Part shown: positions 30,078-40,275 of the stretch, one piece after another | Numbering within the stretch: position 1 is the first letter of the stretch | Layout: every line of letters begins with the position of its first letter | Source of the DNA: Diplonema japonicum | Taxonomy: Eukaryota > Euglenozoa > Diplonemea > Diplonemida > Diplonemidae | Direction of reading: 5' to 3' | Assembly (NCBI GenBank): GCA_964019335.1 | Contig: OZ025692.1 | Location: 131,501 to 195,500 of the forward strand | Length of the DNA: 64,000 nucleotides | Made by a program: the position numbers and the translations under genes | Notes under the pieces: generated by a model | What the model saw: the letters and a program-made list of their open reading frames with translations, nothing else | The model's database searches: none | Told to the model about the DNA's origin: nothing

Positions 30078-30449
30078 CTAGAGAGCCAAAGCAAAGCGGC
30101 GCTGGGGGTAGGCCGCCTGGAACCTCGCGGTCCTGGCGGTCACGGCAGACCTCTCAGCGTAAGTCAGCGCCCTGCGCTTGGCGCGCGTCTGCTTCCTCTT
30201 AATGTCGACGGGCGCGAACTTCTTGCCCCTGTACAGCTTCCTCAAAGCGGTCCTTTGGTTGTTGTTCAGCACGGTGAGGACCTTCGCGACGGACTTCCTG
30301 GTTGTCTTTATCTTCGCCACCTTCGACGCAGGCCCACCGGTAACCTGTGCCACCCTAAGCTCGCTGAGCTCCATCTTCAGCTGATCAAGAGTGCTGAGAA
30401 GCTCCTCCTTGCCCTTCGCCCTAAGCTCGTGAGACTTAACCTTGACCAT
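30078..30449 (-). CDS. RPL35: 60S ribosomal protein uL29 (L35)
   Basis: 123 residues beginning MVKVKSHELRAKGKEELL. It has the conserved helix pair ELSELRVAQVTGG and KVLTVLNNNQRTALRKLYRG, and an extended basic tail (KFAPVDIKRKQTRAKRR) typical of eukaryotic L35. It lies at the exit tunnel of the large subunit. The frame upstream of Met (MELFFFSIRHLLQACVVF) is not coding: a CATCTCTTACAG acceptor falls at about 30483, 33 nt before the ATG. Codon use is strongly biased, as expected for a highly expressed gene. Confidence 0.96.
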   Translation of the reverse strand: MVKVKSHELRAKGKEELLSTLDQLKMELSELRVAQVTGGPASKVAKIKTTRKSVAKVLTVLNNNQRTALRKLYRGKKFAPVDIKRKQTRAKRRALTYAERSAVTARTARFQAAYPQRRFALAL

Positions 30450-30482
30450 TTTATTAAAAGGGGTTGGGAATACAACGCAAGC

Positions 30483-30505
30483 CTGTAAGAGATGACGGAT
30501 GGAGA
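30483..30505 (-). promoter_or_regulatory. Putative trans-splice acceptor of RPL35
   Basis: Minus strand CCATCCGTCATCTCTTACAG followed by a 33-nt leader to the ATG. Confidence 0.5.
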
Positions 30506-30553
30506 AAAAAAAAAGTTCCAAAAATAAAATTTTTAAAAATTAAAAAAAAAAAC

Positions 30554-31024
30554 TCACCTCCCCCACAGAAGCATCAAAAGGCTACCTGCTATGTCGAGGC
30601 ACGAAGGAGTGTTGGTGAGGTACGCCATAGTGCTAGCAACGTGGGGGTGGTTAATAGACCCGTACAAGCAGGCTATAGAGTATGCAAACCACGCACCAGC
30701 TGAAAAGCAGTGCAATTGCTGAGAGGATGTGAATGTAAGAGAAGTAACGATGCAGACTGTGATTGCAACGGAAGTGAACGATCGTACCCTAGGAAGAAGA
30801 GTATGCGTGGTCAGCATGTAGTGTGCTAACGGGTCTTCTTTCTGTATCTCAGCCTTCAGGCGGGTGGTATCAACAATTTCTTTTAGCAAGCCGCACCTTG
30901 CCGACATTTCCTGCTCGTCCTGGCACAGCGGGTCCTCCCCAGCATAGTGCCACCAGTCGATCGCAACGCACAACGCCACCCGGTACACCACGCAAACCAA
31001 CAGCGGGATCGCCACTGCCTTCAT
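30554..31024 (-). CDS. Small multipass membrane protein
   Basis: 156 residues. It begins with a hydrophobic segment (AIPLLVCVVYRVALCVAIDWW) and has further segments at about 82-101 (SVAITVCIVTSLTF), 105-122 (CFSAGAWFAYSIACLYG) and 140-155 (CLDIAGSLLMLLW). A soluble loop with paired Cys (DPLCQDEQEMSARCG) lies between segments 1 and 2. The last codons, AGG TGA, overlap a good 5' splice-site consensus (GTGAGT), so a further 3' exon cannot be excluded. Family not recognised. Confidence 0.65.
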   Translation of the reverse strand: MKAVAIPLLVCVVYRVALCVAIDWWHYAGEDPLCQDEQEMSARCGLLKEIVDTTRLKAEIQKEDPLAHYMLTTHTLLPRVRSFTSVAITVCIVTSLTFTSSQQLHCFSAGAWFAYSIACLYGSINHPHVASTMAYLTNTPSCLDIAGSLLMLLWGR

Positions 31025-31127
31025 CCCTTTGCATTATAACATACATTTGAAGGGGAAATGTACGGTTTGAGAACAGTATCATATATGCCCTCGGAAGAAG
31101 GCCTTTTTTCTTTTTTTTTTTTCTTTT

Positions 31128-33734
31128 TCAGAAGGCAGCCGTGAAAACATACAACTCCAGCTCTTTCACCAGCATGCAGAGAAGCACCGCGAGTGTCCAA
31201 CATGCTGTGACGGTTATCCACGTGACCTGTTTTGTGATACGAAAGGGGGGGGAGACGGGAAATCTCACACCAAATTATGTCGCCTAAAGATCTCATGCGC
31301 GATGTCCTCATAGTTCTCCTCTTGATACTATGGAAAGGGTAAGGGGAATTACCAAGGAATATACCTCTAAAACTTGCGTCCGGACCTGCGCTGCCCGGTT
31401 CAGGATGGAGTTGTACTGTGGGAGAGCGTCGAGGATGCCCGGACGGAACAGCGTAGCGTTCTTCAAGACATCTCGTTGCTGCATCAGGAACTCGGTTTTG
31501 ATGACAAACGTGCTGTTCAGAATCTTGAGGTTTTGTGAATAGATGGTGTCAACCAAACGGGCTACTGCGACGGTTTGGTTCCCCCACGGCCCTTCGAAGA
31601 TGCGTCTGATCTTGTTTGACACCGATTGGCCTGTCATCGTGTGGAAGGTGTCACTGCTCACAAGCATCAGCCTGCTTTCATCGTACTTTGCTTTCATCGC
31701 CGATTCTGCTGTCAAGAGATATGCCGTGGCTCTTACCACAGCCTTCGCCTCTTCTTTGCTGTAGTCTAGCAGACGTAACGCCAGCTGCGCCACGGAGTTT
31801 ACACAACTGCCTTTCTCCCACTTGCATATCTTGTTCCAATTGCACTGTGTTGCGTTGGTGATATCCAAGCATGAGGTGTACACCTGTTCAGCTTCGAAGC
31901 AGTACATGTAATTGTTTATCTGGGTGTGTGTCTCTTCCTCGCATTGATACTCCTGCAGTCGGAATGGGAGGTACTTCCTGTGGTCCAAGTACTCTGTTAC
32001 TGCGTTATAGACATCTCTCGATGGGAAGGACCACCCCGAGGTCATGAAATCCGTTGTCAGAGACTCAAAACGTGCTGTTGTGTTCACGGACCTCTCGTAG
32101 ACTGTGTCACGTGTTGTGTTCAGCTCGTTCCAGTCGCGGATGTGTGCATCTTTCCAGTCTTTCATATCCTCGGCAATGCCTTTCAGCAACACATGCAGTT
32201 CGTCGCGTTCTACATGTTGCAGTTTGTTGTTCTCATTCTGCAATGTGATCAACGCTGTTTCCATTTCTTCTAAGGCCGTGTTAAGGTCGACGGCTTCGTT
32301 CACAAGCAGCAAGGGTTTCTGAAGGTGGGTTCTTGTCACTGCGGTCATCAATTCATCAACATAGGTCACGTATCGCCCCCGCGTGTAGGCGCCGTTCACT
32401 GCGTCCTCCAAAGTGTCCAGGGTGTCGATGCCAGCTGACCACGTTACTGTGAGTTGTACCACCAAGCACACGGCAGCTAGCAAACAGTTCACTTGATTCT
32501 CTCGTTTGTCCGTTGAAAACAGCAGCATGTGCACTGCAGATAGAATCCCCACGATGCAGAGGCCTACGATGAGCAAGATCACAAACAACTGTGTGAAGTT
32601 GCTGGAACGTTTCGGCGGCAGCATCTGGGGCCCTGCGCTCAGCTCTCGCAGCGCGTCTTCAACGGGCTCCGCCGTGTTCATCGCGCTATTCGGGTCCTCC
32701 TTACAAATCGTTAGGAGCTCCAATAAATCTTTCGGTCCCGCCACTCCAGCGGCCTCGCGCTTTGTTTTTGCAGGCGGCGCGTCATTGTAAGACCAGTCCT
32801 GCAGCGCCACCTGTATTTTTGTTAGATTTGTGCGCAGCGCCACGGGGTCCAGCAAAGTCTGGGACATGGTTTTCGAGAAGTTCTGCACACTGAAAAGAAG
32901 TGTCTGCGTGTCAGTCAGTGCATTGTTCATGTTGTCATAGTGCTCCATGACACCAGTCCGCAGGAAGGAATAGAAGTCGCCTTGCACCACGTTGACGAGC
33001 GTGCCCAGCTTCTTCACCTCTAAGGCAAGAGTGAGGAGGTTTGGATCTGTCAGGGCCATGTCTGTATTGCTAGGATCGGTAGCGCTGAGGTAGTCTTCGA
33101 TTGTTGCGAAGACTGCGTCGTGTCCTTGGCCGAGAATGGTGCTCTTGACGCCTTCATTAATGTACCCCTCACGGTCATCCACAGCTGTGCTTCGGGCGGT
33201 GTCGGCTTGAGCTTGCTGAAGCCAGATATTGAGTTGGCTGGTGGCAGCGTCCGCTCGGGCTGCAGTAGTGCCTGCTGCGTTGGAGAGTGTGCCGAGGTGC
33301 GCAAGCGTGGTGTTCGGTTCGAGCTGTGCATTGGCAGAGCCATCCACGACATTGTTGGCATGTGCCAACCTGAGGACAGAGAACTCATAAGCAGCCTGCG
33401 ATGCGAGTGAACTCCATCGCACTTCGTTTTTGTAAGACTCGTAAGCGTTTTTTTCGTCGTTCAGATAGTTCACAAGGCATGCTGTATAAATAACACACAT
33501 ACAGGGTATTAAGCTGAAGGCCACCACCAAGCTCTTCTTCACTGTCTCGCCAAGTGGGTCGAACCGTGCGTACAGGAACGGATCATCCTCACAGTAGTTC
33601 AGCTCCTCCTCTTCGTCTTCTTCGTCTTCTTCGTCTTCTTCATCCTCTTCCTCTTCCTCTTCGTCCCCTTCGCTTGCCACTTCGACTACCTCTCTATCCG
33701 GTGCATTGTCCGGCTGTTTTTTGTATTTATCCAT
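31128..33734 (-). CDS. Large polytopic membrane protein with acidic N terminus and two ectodomains
   Basis: Three exons: 33734-31365, 31327-31271 and 31226-31128. The two introns, of 37 nt (GTATAT...CCATAG) and 44 nt (GTGTGA...AACAG), are both phase 0. The spliced product is 841 residues. Residues 24-44 are almost all Glu/Asp. Transmembrane segments lie at about 68-89, 397-420, 432-452 and, restored only by splicing, VTWITVTACWTLAVLLCMLV near the C terminus. Between them are two large domains rich in N-glycosylation sequons, the second with several Cys (YQCEEETH, CNWNKICKWEKGSC). Possibly a surface receptor or adhesion protein. No named family recognised. Confidence 0.78.
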
Positions 33735-34021
33735 TTGGTCGGGTGCCTGGAGTACGAGTCAAAAGGGTCGAGTACGGGGAAACTATAATAAGGAGCGAAA
33801 AAAAGACACTCTGGAAAGCAGTGCTGATTAAAAAAAAGAAGTCAAGGTGAATGTACAAGAGAGATTTGCCTCATATCTAAAGACCACTCAAGCTAAGTCC
33901 GGAGGGGTTCTAAAGGGGATACACAAGGGGCTTAGAGAAGATAATAGGTGTTGCTTGATGGCTTTAGATATGCGAGGCGAAAAATGAAAGAAATGGCACA
34001 GAAGTGAACTTCTTGTTTAAC

Positions 34022-36190
34022 TTACGGGAATCGCATTTTTGTTTGCGTCTTTCCCTTGAGGAAGTAAGTCTGGTAGGTGCCGAAGCCTTTGAGGTTGACT
34101 GGGTCCCTCTTCTCGAAGATGTATCCGAGGGGTTCGAGGGCGTCATAGAAGCTAGGGGAGACCTGGATCTCTTCGGGGAGGCCTGTCGACTCCAACCGAG
34201 AAGCGAGGTTCACGGTGGCCCCCAAGATGTCGTACTGTACTTTCTCTGTCCCAAACACACCTGCTGTGAGTGGGCCCTCTGCAAGACCTACTCGGAAACG
34301 GACTGGCTTCACCTTAAGTGCATTTCTGATCACCTCCGAGTCTACCATGTCCACAGATTCGTTGATCTTTTTCGCTTCGTCCAAAATCTGCATCGCGAAA
34401 TCAGCGATCTCCCTCATCTGTGCTTGCTCAACGATGTCGCACGCGGTGCTTGCTCTCCGTTCCCGTTTCCCACTCTTGTCCTGCACACCCCCTGCCAGCA
34501 TGTAACAGTCACCGATCACCTTGATTTTCTCCAGTTTGTATTCCTTCACCAACTTGTCCAGTTTGTTGAAGATTAGGTTGCTGTACTCCACTACCTGCCG
34601 CGACTCCAGCTCCTTCGTGAAATTCGTGAAGCCCACAATGTCAGCGAACAGCACCGTCGCATGCGAGTAGCTGTCGGCGATCTTTTCCCCGTTCTTCACC
34701 CTCTCAGATATCTGGTACGGCAGCGCGGCGTTTAGCACCCGCTGCGACTCGGACAACACAGTGCTCTTCACGATCATCGACCAGAATGTGGAAAACACAC
34801 TTTGCAAGATCCGACCTGTTTGGAGTTCAAAATCGCCGTTTGTGAGCCCCAGCAGGCCCACGGGTTCACTCATGAACACAATTGGAACCAGGAGGATACG
34901 GTTCACTTTCATGTGCCCAGCAGGGCAACTTAGTTCCTCCCCTGTATTGCTGAAGAAGGGAACGCCGTCCAGGAGTGCTTTGTACAAGATAGTACCCTTC
35001 CGCAGGGCAGGGTGGCTGAAGCCACGCATCTTCGTGTTTTTGATATGCTCAGTTGCACTAGAGAAGATGTAGTACCTGAAAGCAAGCGATGATATGTCTG
35101 ACGTGGGTACACCACGTGACGAGGTGTTGCTGCCACGGCGCTGTATTGCAGGCGCGCTGCTCATCTTCTCGTTGGCAGGTGTGTTCGTGACTGCGACTAG
35201 CACCTCAGAGTTGAAATACCCCTCAAAAAAGTTAGCGATCGCAACTAGCACAGCTACCCATTGGTCCTTTGAGGTTTTATTCGACATCGAGATGGCATCT
35301 TCGACTATCTTCTCTAGCTGCAGAATGATCTCGTCTCTGTACAAGCTTTCCTCGACGAGGGCTGACTCTGTCTGCTTCTTCCTGACCTCCTCCAGGGCTA
35401 TGTTGATGAGGGACTGGATGTTCGAGGTCCAGATCTCAGGGAGAAGGTCATACAGAAGCTGCTGGTCGTGGACGGCGTAGTCCCCGTCCAGAAGGATGAG
35501 AAGGGCGATTGTTGTGTTCTCCACCACCACCGGGACCACCAGCATGGACTGGACTTCCATTTCCATCCCGTCGTTGTTGTACAGCTCCAGATCCGTGAGC
35601 TCCTTCACCCCGAAGATCTTTGCCCTCTTCTGCACAATCAGGTCCCTGTACAGGTTGATGTTCTCCATCGCAGTCATGTCCTGCTTGTTGAACCAGTACG
35701 ACTTCAGCCGGAGGTGCTGCCTGATGCACTTGTTCCCCGCTCCGATCGATGCATTGAACGGAACGTCCAGCAGCACCACCCCCGCGTTCCCAGAGTACGT
35801 GTGCACAGCCGTGCACAGCAGGTGGTGCATCGAGTCGTTCAGCACGGAGTCCACAGTGCTCGTGTCCACGTTCCGCACCTCGATCGATGACAGCCCTTTC
35901 TTCAGCTCCTGCTTTCGAGTCTCCGTGCGTTGCGTCTGCAACAGGTGCTCGTTCAGCGTGTGGATCGCAGCATCCCTTTCGATCAGCTTCGCTTGGAGCT
36001 CGAGGATCTTGTTCACAAGAGCGTCATTTGTCCCGGTGCCAAGCTTAGCTGTTAATGGTCGTTCGCGGAGTGGTTTTAGCTCTATCGGCTTTTTCAGCTT
36101 TTCTCTTTCGCTCGGTGCCTTCCCGTTGGAATAACTAGGCTGGTCAGGGGCCAGCATAGGCGAGTCGTAAACACTGCTATTGCTGGCCAT
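34022..36190 (-). CDS. GAF-domain class III adenylate cyclase, paralogue 1
   Basis: 722 residues without a membrane segment, so probably soluble. A coiled stretch (60-100) is followed by a GAF-like domain (about 110-280), a second GAF-like domain (about 310-470) and a catalytic domain (about 485-715). The metal-binding Asp are Asp517 in FADIVGFTNF and Asp561 in IKVIGDCYM. Lys557 and the Asp in YDILGATVNLASRLES are the adenine-selecting residues, so cAMP rather than cGMP is predicted. GAF domains commonly sense cyclic nucleotides or redox state. The stop TAA lies inside CCCGTAAGT, a strong 5' splice consensus, so a short extra 3' exon is possible. It shares near-identical DNA blocks with the paralogue at 38064-40175. 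Confidence 0.92.
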   Translation of the reverse strand: MASNSSVYDSPMLAPDQPSYSNGKAPSEREKLKKPIELKPLRERPLTAKLGTGTNDALVNKILELQAKLIERDAAIHTLNEHLLQTQRTETRKQELKKGLSSIEVRNVDTSTVDSVLNDSMHHLLCTAVHTYSGNAGVVLLDVPFNASIGAGNKCIRQHLRLKSYWFNKQDMTAMENINLYRDLIVQKRAKIFGVKELTDLELYNNDGMEMEVQSMLVVPVVVENTTIALLILLDGDYAVHDQQLLYDLLPEIWTSNIQSLINIALEEVRKKQTESALVEESLYRDEIILQLEKIVEDAISMSNKTSKDQWVAVLVAIANFFEGYFNSEVLVAVTNTPANEKMSSAPAIQRRGSNTSSRGVPTSDISSLAFRYYIFSSATEHIKNTKMRGFSHPALRKGTILYKALLDGVPFFSNTGEELSCPAGHMKVNRILLVPIVFMSEPVGLLGLTNGDFELQTGRILQSVFSTFWSMIVKSTVLSESQRVLNAALPYQISERVKNGEKIADSYSHATVLFADIVGFTNFTKELESRQVVEYSNLIFNKLDKLVKEYKLEKIKVIGDCYMLAGGVQDKSGKRERRASTACDIVEQAQMREIADFAMQILDEAKKINESVDMVDSEVIRNALKVKPVRFRVGLAEGPLTAGVFGTEKVQYDILGATVNLASRLESTGLPEEIQVSPSFYDALEPLGYIFEKRDPVNLKGFGTYQTYFLKGKTQTKMRFP

Positions 36191-36396
36191 CTCTTCCCAA
36201 TCTGGTACCTGGTGGAACGTTGAAAACCGTAATACGGCCCTAACTGGAAAAAAGCTAGAGAAGGGCCAAAACTCGTTTTTCTTCTTCTTCGTAATCTTTT
36301 AATTTTATTATAACGTTATTCGACTCTGTTGTACATATACAAACACGCACACTTTTTCTTTTCATTCCACTGATCTTTTTCTGATGTTCGCTGTAC

Positions 36397-36558
36397 TTAT
36401 AACCAACAAGAGCAAACAGGGGGGTACATAGGAGGTGCGGGAATGGGCTCCGTGGCTTTGTACCACTTACGAAGAACGTTTTCAGCAGGTTTAAACTTTG
36501 GGTCCATGCATGAGTTGTTCATTCCTCCAAACGCGGCGTCTGAGAGGGGGGAAAGATC

Positions 36559-36608
<50 letters not shown>

Positions 36609-37627
36609 CTCAATTGTTGTATCATACCTGTGGCCCAGTTCCACCAGAAAACCCCCTCGAACCAATCATATTTGGTCATGGCAGTGAGGGCAGCCTCGAA
36701 CTGAGTGGCCTGAGAGTCGAGAGATTCCTGAGTTGGGGCGTGGGTTACTTTTCCGCCGTTGGCGAAACAATCGGCACCGAATCCTGAACAGTAGCCCATT
36801 TCAGTGAAGACGATGGGCTTGTTCCATTTCTGGTGGAGCGCTGCCATCTGGACTTCAACGGGAGCCCATGCCGCGAGAAGTTGCTCCATCGTAGGATACT
36901 TCCCATCGATCAGATTGTAGTACTGCTTGATGTAGTACTCATCACAACCGATTACATCCATGAGATCCCACCATTTCTTGTCTGTGAGTTCACCGGGGCC
37001 GTTAGGAGGCGACCAGTTCGCACTGTCTGTGAGCGTTCCGTTGTACGCGTTGCGGATCTTCGGGATGAGGTTTCTCCAATGTTGTTCTTCTTTTGAGGCG
37101 GCGATCAGTTCGCAGGAGACGCTGAACATTTCAACGCCTGTCTTCTGTGCGATCTCCGCGTACTGCATGATGTATGGCTCGTACGAGGCAAACCAGGTGT
37201 CCCATTGTTGAGCGTTGAAGTTTTCCCCGATGTTTCCTCTCCAGTGCTGCGGGGTGTCGTCAATAAGGTCGATGTGCGGCTTCAACATCACCTTCATCCC
37301 AAGGGAGTGAATCTCGTCAATCGTGGCAATAAGGTTCTCGTTTGTGACAGTTTTACACCATCCTGTAGGGGTGGCGCTGCATCTTGTCGGTTTGTTGTAT
37401 AATGGGTAGATCACCGTTGAGTTCATGTTCGTCTGGTACTGCGTCACAGCCACCGCCACGTAGTTCGTCCCAGTCGTGGCCAGATGCTTCAGGGAGTCCG
37501 TGCTGACGCTGCTGCCCATGGACACGTTCGGGCAGTACCTCTCGTCTGTGAACGTCATTCCTGAGTACTTCAGCTTCTGCGGTAGTGTGGCCATGCCCAC
37601 CATCACGGTCAACCCCAGTAGAATCAT
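36397..37627 (-). CDS. GH113-like secreted glycoside hydrolase (beta-mannanase type)
   Basis: Exon 1 is 37627-36628. An 88-nt intron (GTATGA, about 45 T, CCCCTCTCAG; 36540-36627) leads to exon 2, 36539-36397. The spliced product is 380 residues with a short N-terminal signal. A TIM-barrel fold is indicated, with catalytic Glu173 (FSVSCELI) and Glu276 (IVFTEMGYCS). The junction restores FWWNWATDAAFGGMNN, then the conserved KPAENVLRKWY end typical of GH113-like enzymes. Expected activity is cleavage of beta-mannan or a related glycan outside the cell or in a food vacuole. It sits between two cyclase paralogues. Family assignment is by motif; substrate is inferred. Confidence 0.85.
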
Positions 37628-38063
37628 CTTTTTTTTTTTCTTCTCTTTTTCTTTAATATGGTTGCAGCAACGCGTTGTTTTCTTTTCATTCTCAGAAAAA
37701 TATTAACTTTTAGATAAACTACAGGATTAGCCTGGAAAGACACCCGGAGTATTCAAATATTGTGTAAAGTACAAGAAAAGAAAAAAAAAGATTGATTGAC
37801 ACCTGAAGCTACCGCCCTACATCCTCGGTTGTATAAAAATAGAACCTTTTTAACATTTTTAACTGGGCATTTCTTTTATCAAACTAAACAAAAAAAAGAA
37901 GATAAGCAGTCATTTTCTTTTTGTGGTAAATAGCGTGTCCCCCCCCCCCCCCCCCTCTCCCTTTTTTTTCTTTCTTTTTTTGTATCTGTTTGAAAACACT
38001 ACTGCTAAAGCTCTTAATTTTGTCCGGTAACGAAAGTGTCCCGGAAAAAAAAGAGACATACTA
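37628..38063. other. Intergenic
   Basis: Contains poly(C) at about 37940-37955 and T-runs. No gene signal. Confidence 0.45.
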
Positions 38064-40175
38064 CTAACTAATTGTCATCTGCAACGGCTTCTTTCCCTTG
38101 AGGAAGTAAGTCTGGTAGGTGCCGAAGCCTTTGAGGTTGACTGGGTCCCTCTTCTCGAAGATGTATCCGAGGGGTTCGAGGGCGTCATAGAAGCTAGGGG
38201 AGACCTGGATCTCTTCGGGGAGGCCTGTCGACTCCAACCGAGAAGCGAGGTTCACGGTGGCCCCCAAGATGTCGTACTGTACTTTCTCTGTCCCAAACAC
38301 ACCTGCTGTGAGTGGGCCCTCTGCAAGACCTACTCGGAAACGGACTGGCCTCACCTTAAGTGCATTTCTGATCACCTCCGAGTCTACCATGTCCACAGAT
38401 TCGTTGATCTTTTTCGCTTCGTCCAAAATCTGCATCGCGAAATCAGCGATCTCCCTCATCTGTGCTTGCTCAACGATGTCAGTTGCGGAGGCCTTGAACA
38501 GGTCCCGCTGTTTCCCGCGTTTCCCACTCTTGTCCTGCACACCCCCTGCCAGCATGTAACAGTCACCGATCACCTTGATTTTCTCCAGTTTGTATTCCTT
38601 CACCAACTTGTCCAGTTTGTTGAAGATTAGGTTGCTGTACTCCACTACCTGCCGCGACTCCAGCTCCTTCGTGAAATTCGTGAAGCCCACAATGTCAGCG
38701 AACAGCACCGTCGCATGCGAGTAGCTGTCGGCGATCTTTTCCCCGTTTTTCACCCTCTCAGATATCTGGTACGGCAGCGTGGCGTTCAGCACCCGCTGCG
38801 ACTCACACAGCACAGTGCTCTTCACGATTATCGACCAGAATGTGGAAAACACACTTTGCAAGATCCGGCCAGTGGAGAGATCGAAGTCTCCATTCGTGAG
38901 TCCCAGCAGACCTACTGGCTCATCGACGAATATGATGGGCACCAGCAGCATGCAGCTCACTTTCATGTGCCCAACGGGAAGGTTTAAGGAGCTTCCATTG
39001 GGGTCGAAGAAGGGAACGCCTTCAGCTAGCGTCCTCTGCAAGCGGTTCCCTTCACGCAGCTGGGGGTGGTCCATGCCCTTCATCTTCGTGTTCTTGATGT
39101 ACATAGCAGACTCCGAGAAGATGTAGTAGATGAATTTTAAGGTATTGGTGCGGTACCTCTCGCTCGTTGTGCCCACGGACGTTAACTGGCTGTTCTTGCG
39201 CCCTAACTGCGGTGTGACGACCTTCAGATTGGCAGGTGTGTTCGTGACCGCCAGCAGCACTTCAGCTGAAAAGTAGTTTTCAAAGAAATTCGCGACAGCT
39301 TCCAACATGAGAGTCCACAATTCGTTTGAAGAGTGTGTCTTCGAGCTACTCAGGATCTCCTCTACGACTTTCTCTAGCTGCAGAATGATCTCGTCTCTGT
39401 ACAAGCTTTCCTCGACGAGGGCTGACTCTGTCTGCTTCTTCCTGACCTCCTCCAGGGCTATGTTGATGAGGGACTGGATGTTCGAGGTCCAGATCTCAGG
39501 GAGAAGGTCATACAGAAGCTGCTGGTCGTGGACGGCGTAGTCCCCGTCCAGAAGGATGAGAAGGGCGATTGTTGTGTTCTCCACCACCACCGGGACCACC
39601 AGCATGGACTGGACTTCCATTTCCATCCCGTCGTTGTTGTACAGCTCCAGATCCGTGAGCTCCTTCACCCCGAAGATCTTTGCCCTCTTCTGCACAATCA
39701 GGTCCCTGTACAGGTTGATGTTCTCCATCGCAGTCATGTCCTGCTTGTTGAACCAGTACGACTTCAGCCGGAGGTGCTGCCTGATGCACTTGTTCCCCGC
39801 TCCGATCGATGCATTGAACGGAACGTCCAGCAGCACCACCCCCGCGTTCCCAGAGTACGTGTGCACAGCCGTGCACAGCAGGTGGTGCATCGAGTCGTTC
39901 AGCACGGAGTCCACAGTGCTCGTGTCCACGTTCCGCACCTCGATCGATGACAGCCCTTTCTTCAGCTCCTGCTTTCGAGTCTCCGTGCGTTGCGTCTGCA
40001 ACAGGTGCTCGTTCAGCGTGTGGATCGCAGCATCCCTTTCGATCAGCTTCTCCTGGAGCACCATGATCCTCGACAGCAACAAGGAACTCGAGTCGGCAGA
40101 TGTCGGAACTGCCCTACAGGAGGGACTGTTCACGTTGTCCTCGTTACAGGGACTAATCCATGACTTGGAATCCAT
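38064..40175 (-). CDS. GAF-domain class III adenylate cyclase, paralogue 2
   Basis: 703 residues, same layout as the gene at 34022-36190: coiled N terminus, two GAF-like domains, and a catalytic domain with FADIVGFTNF, IKVIGDCYM and YDILGATVNLASRLES (adenylate cyclase-type residues). The first 60 residues differ (MDSKSWISPCNEDNVN). Residues about 65-285 are identical in protein to paralogue 1. The second GAF region (about 290-460) is clearly diverged, and the catalytic domain is again almost identical except for a short loop after DKSGKR. Different second sensors with an identical output domain suggest the pair answers different signals. Single exon, ATG at 40173-40175. Confidence 0.92.
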   Translation of the reverse strand: MDSKSWISPCNEDNVNSPSCRAVPTSADSSSLLLSRIMVLQEKLIERDAAIHTLNEHLLQTQRTETRKQELKKGLSSIEVRNVDTSTVDSVLNDSMHHLLCTAVHTYSGNAGVVLLDVPFNASIGAGNKCIRQHLRLKSYWFNKQDMTAMENINLYRDLIVQKRAKIFGVKELTDLELYNNDGMEMEVQSMLVVPVVVENTTIALLILLDGDYAVHDQQLLYDLLPEIWTSNIQSLINIALEEVRKKQTESALVEESLYRDEIILQLEKVVEEILSSSKTHSSNELWTLMLEAVANFFENYFSAEVLLAVTNTPANLKVVTPQLGRKNSQLTSVGTTSERYRTNTLKFIYYIFSESAMYIKNTKMKGMDHPQLREGNRLQRTLAEGVPFFDPNGSSLNLPVGHMKVSCMLLVPIIFVDEPVGLLGLTNGDFDLSTGRILQSVFSTFWSIIVKSTVLCESQRVLNATLPYQISERVKNGEKIADSYSHATVLFADIVGFTNFTKELESRQVVEYSNLIFNKLDKLVKEYKLEKIKVIGDCYMLAGGVQDKSGKRGKQRDLFKASATDIVEQAQMREIADFAMQILDEAKKINESVDMVDSEVIRNALKVRPVRFRVGLAEGPLTAGVFGTEKVQYDILGATVNLASRLESTGLPEEIQVSPSFYDALEPLGYIFEKRDPVNLKGFGTYQTYFLKGKKPLQMTIS

Positions 40176-40275
40176 ATGTGCAGGGGGCGGAGGGTCTGCA
40201 ACCTTAATGACACGTTCTTTTTTTTAAAATTGCGTGCAAACAGAGAATATATAAAAAAAAAAAAAAATTAAAGTG

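Noticed and set aside
36561-36606. Long A-run (and similar runs) as possible assembly error
   Set aside because: Run length may be inexact, but several runs fall exactly inside introns whose removal restores conserved proteins, so their presence is real.
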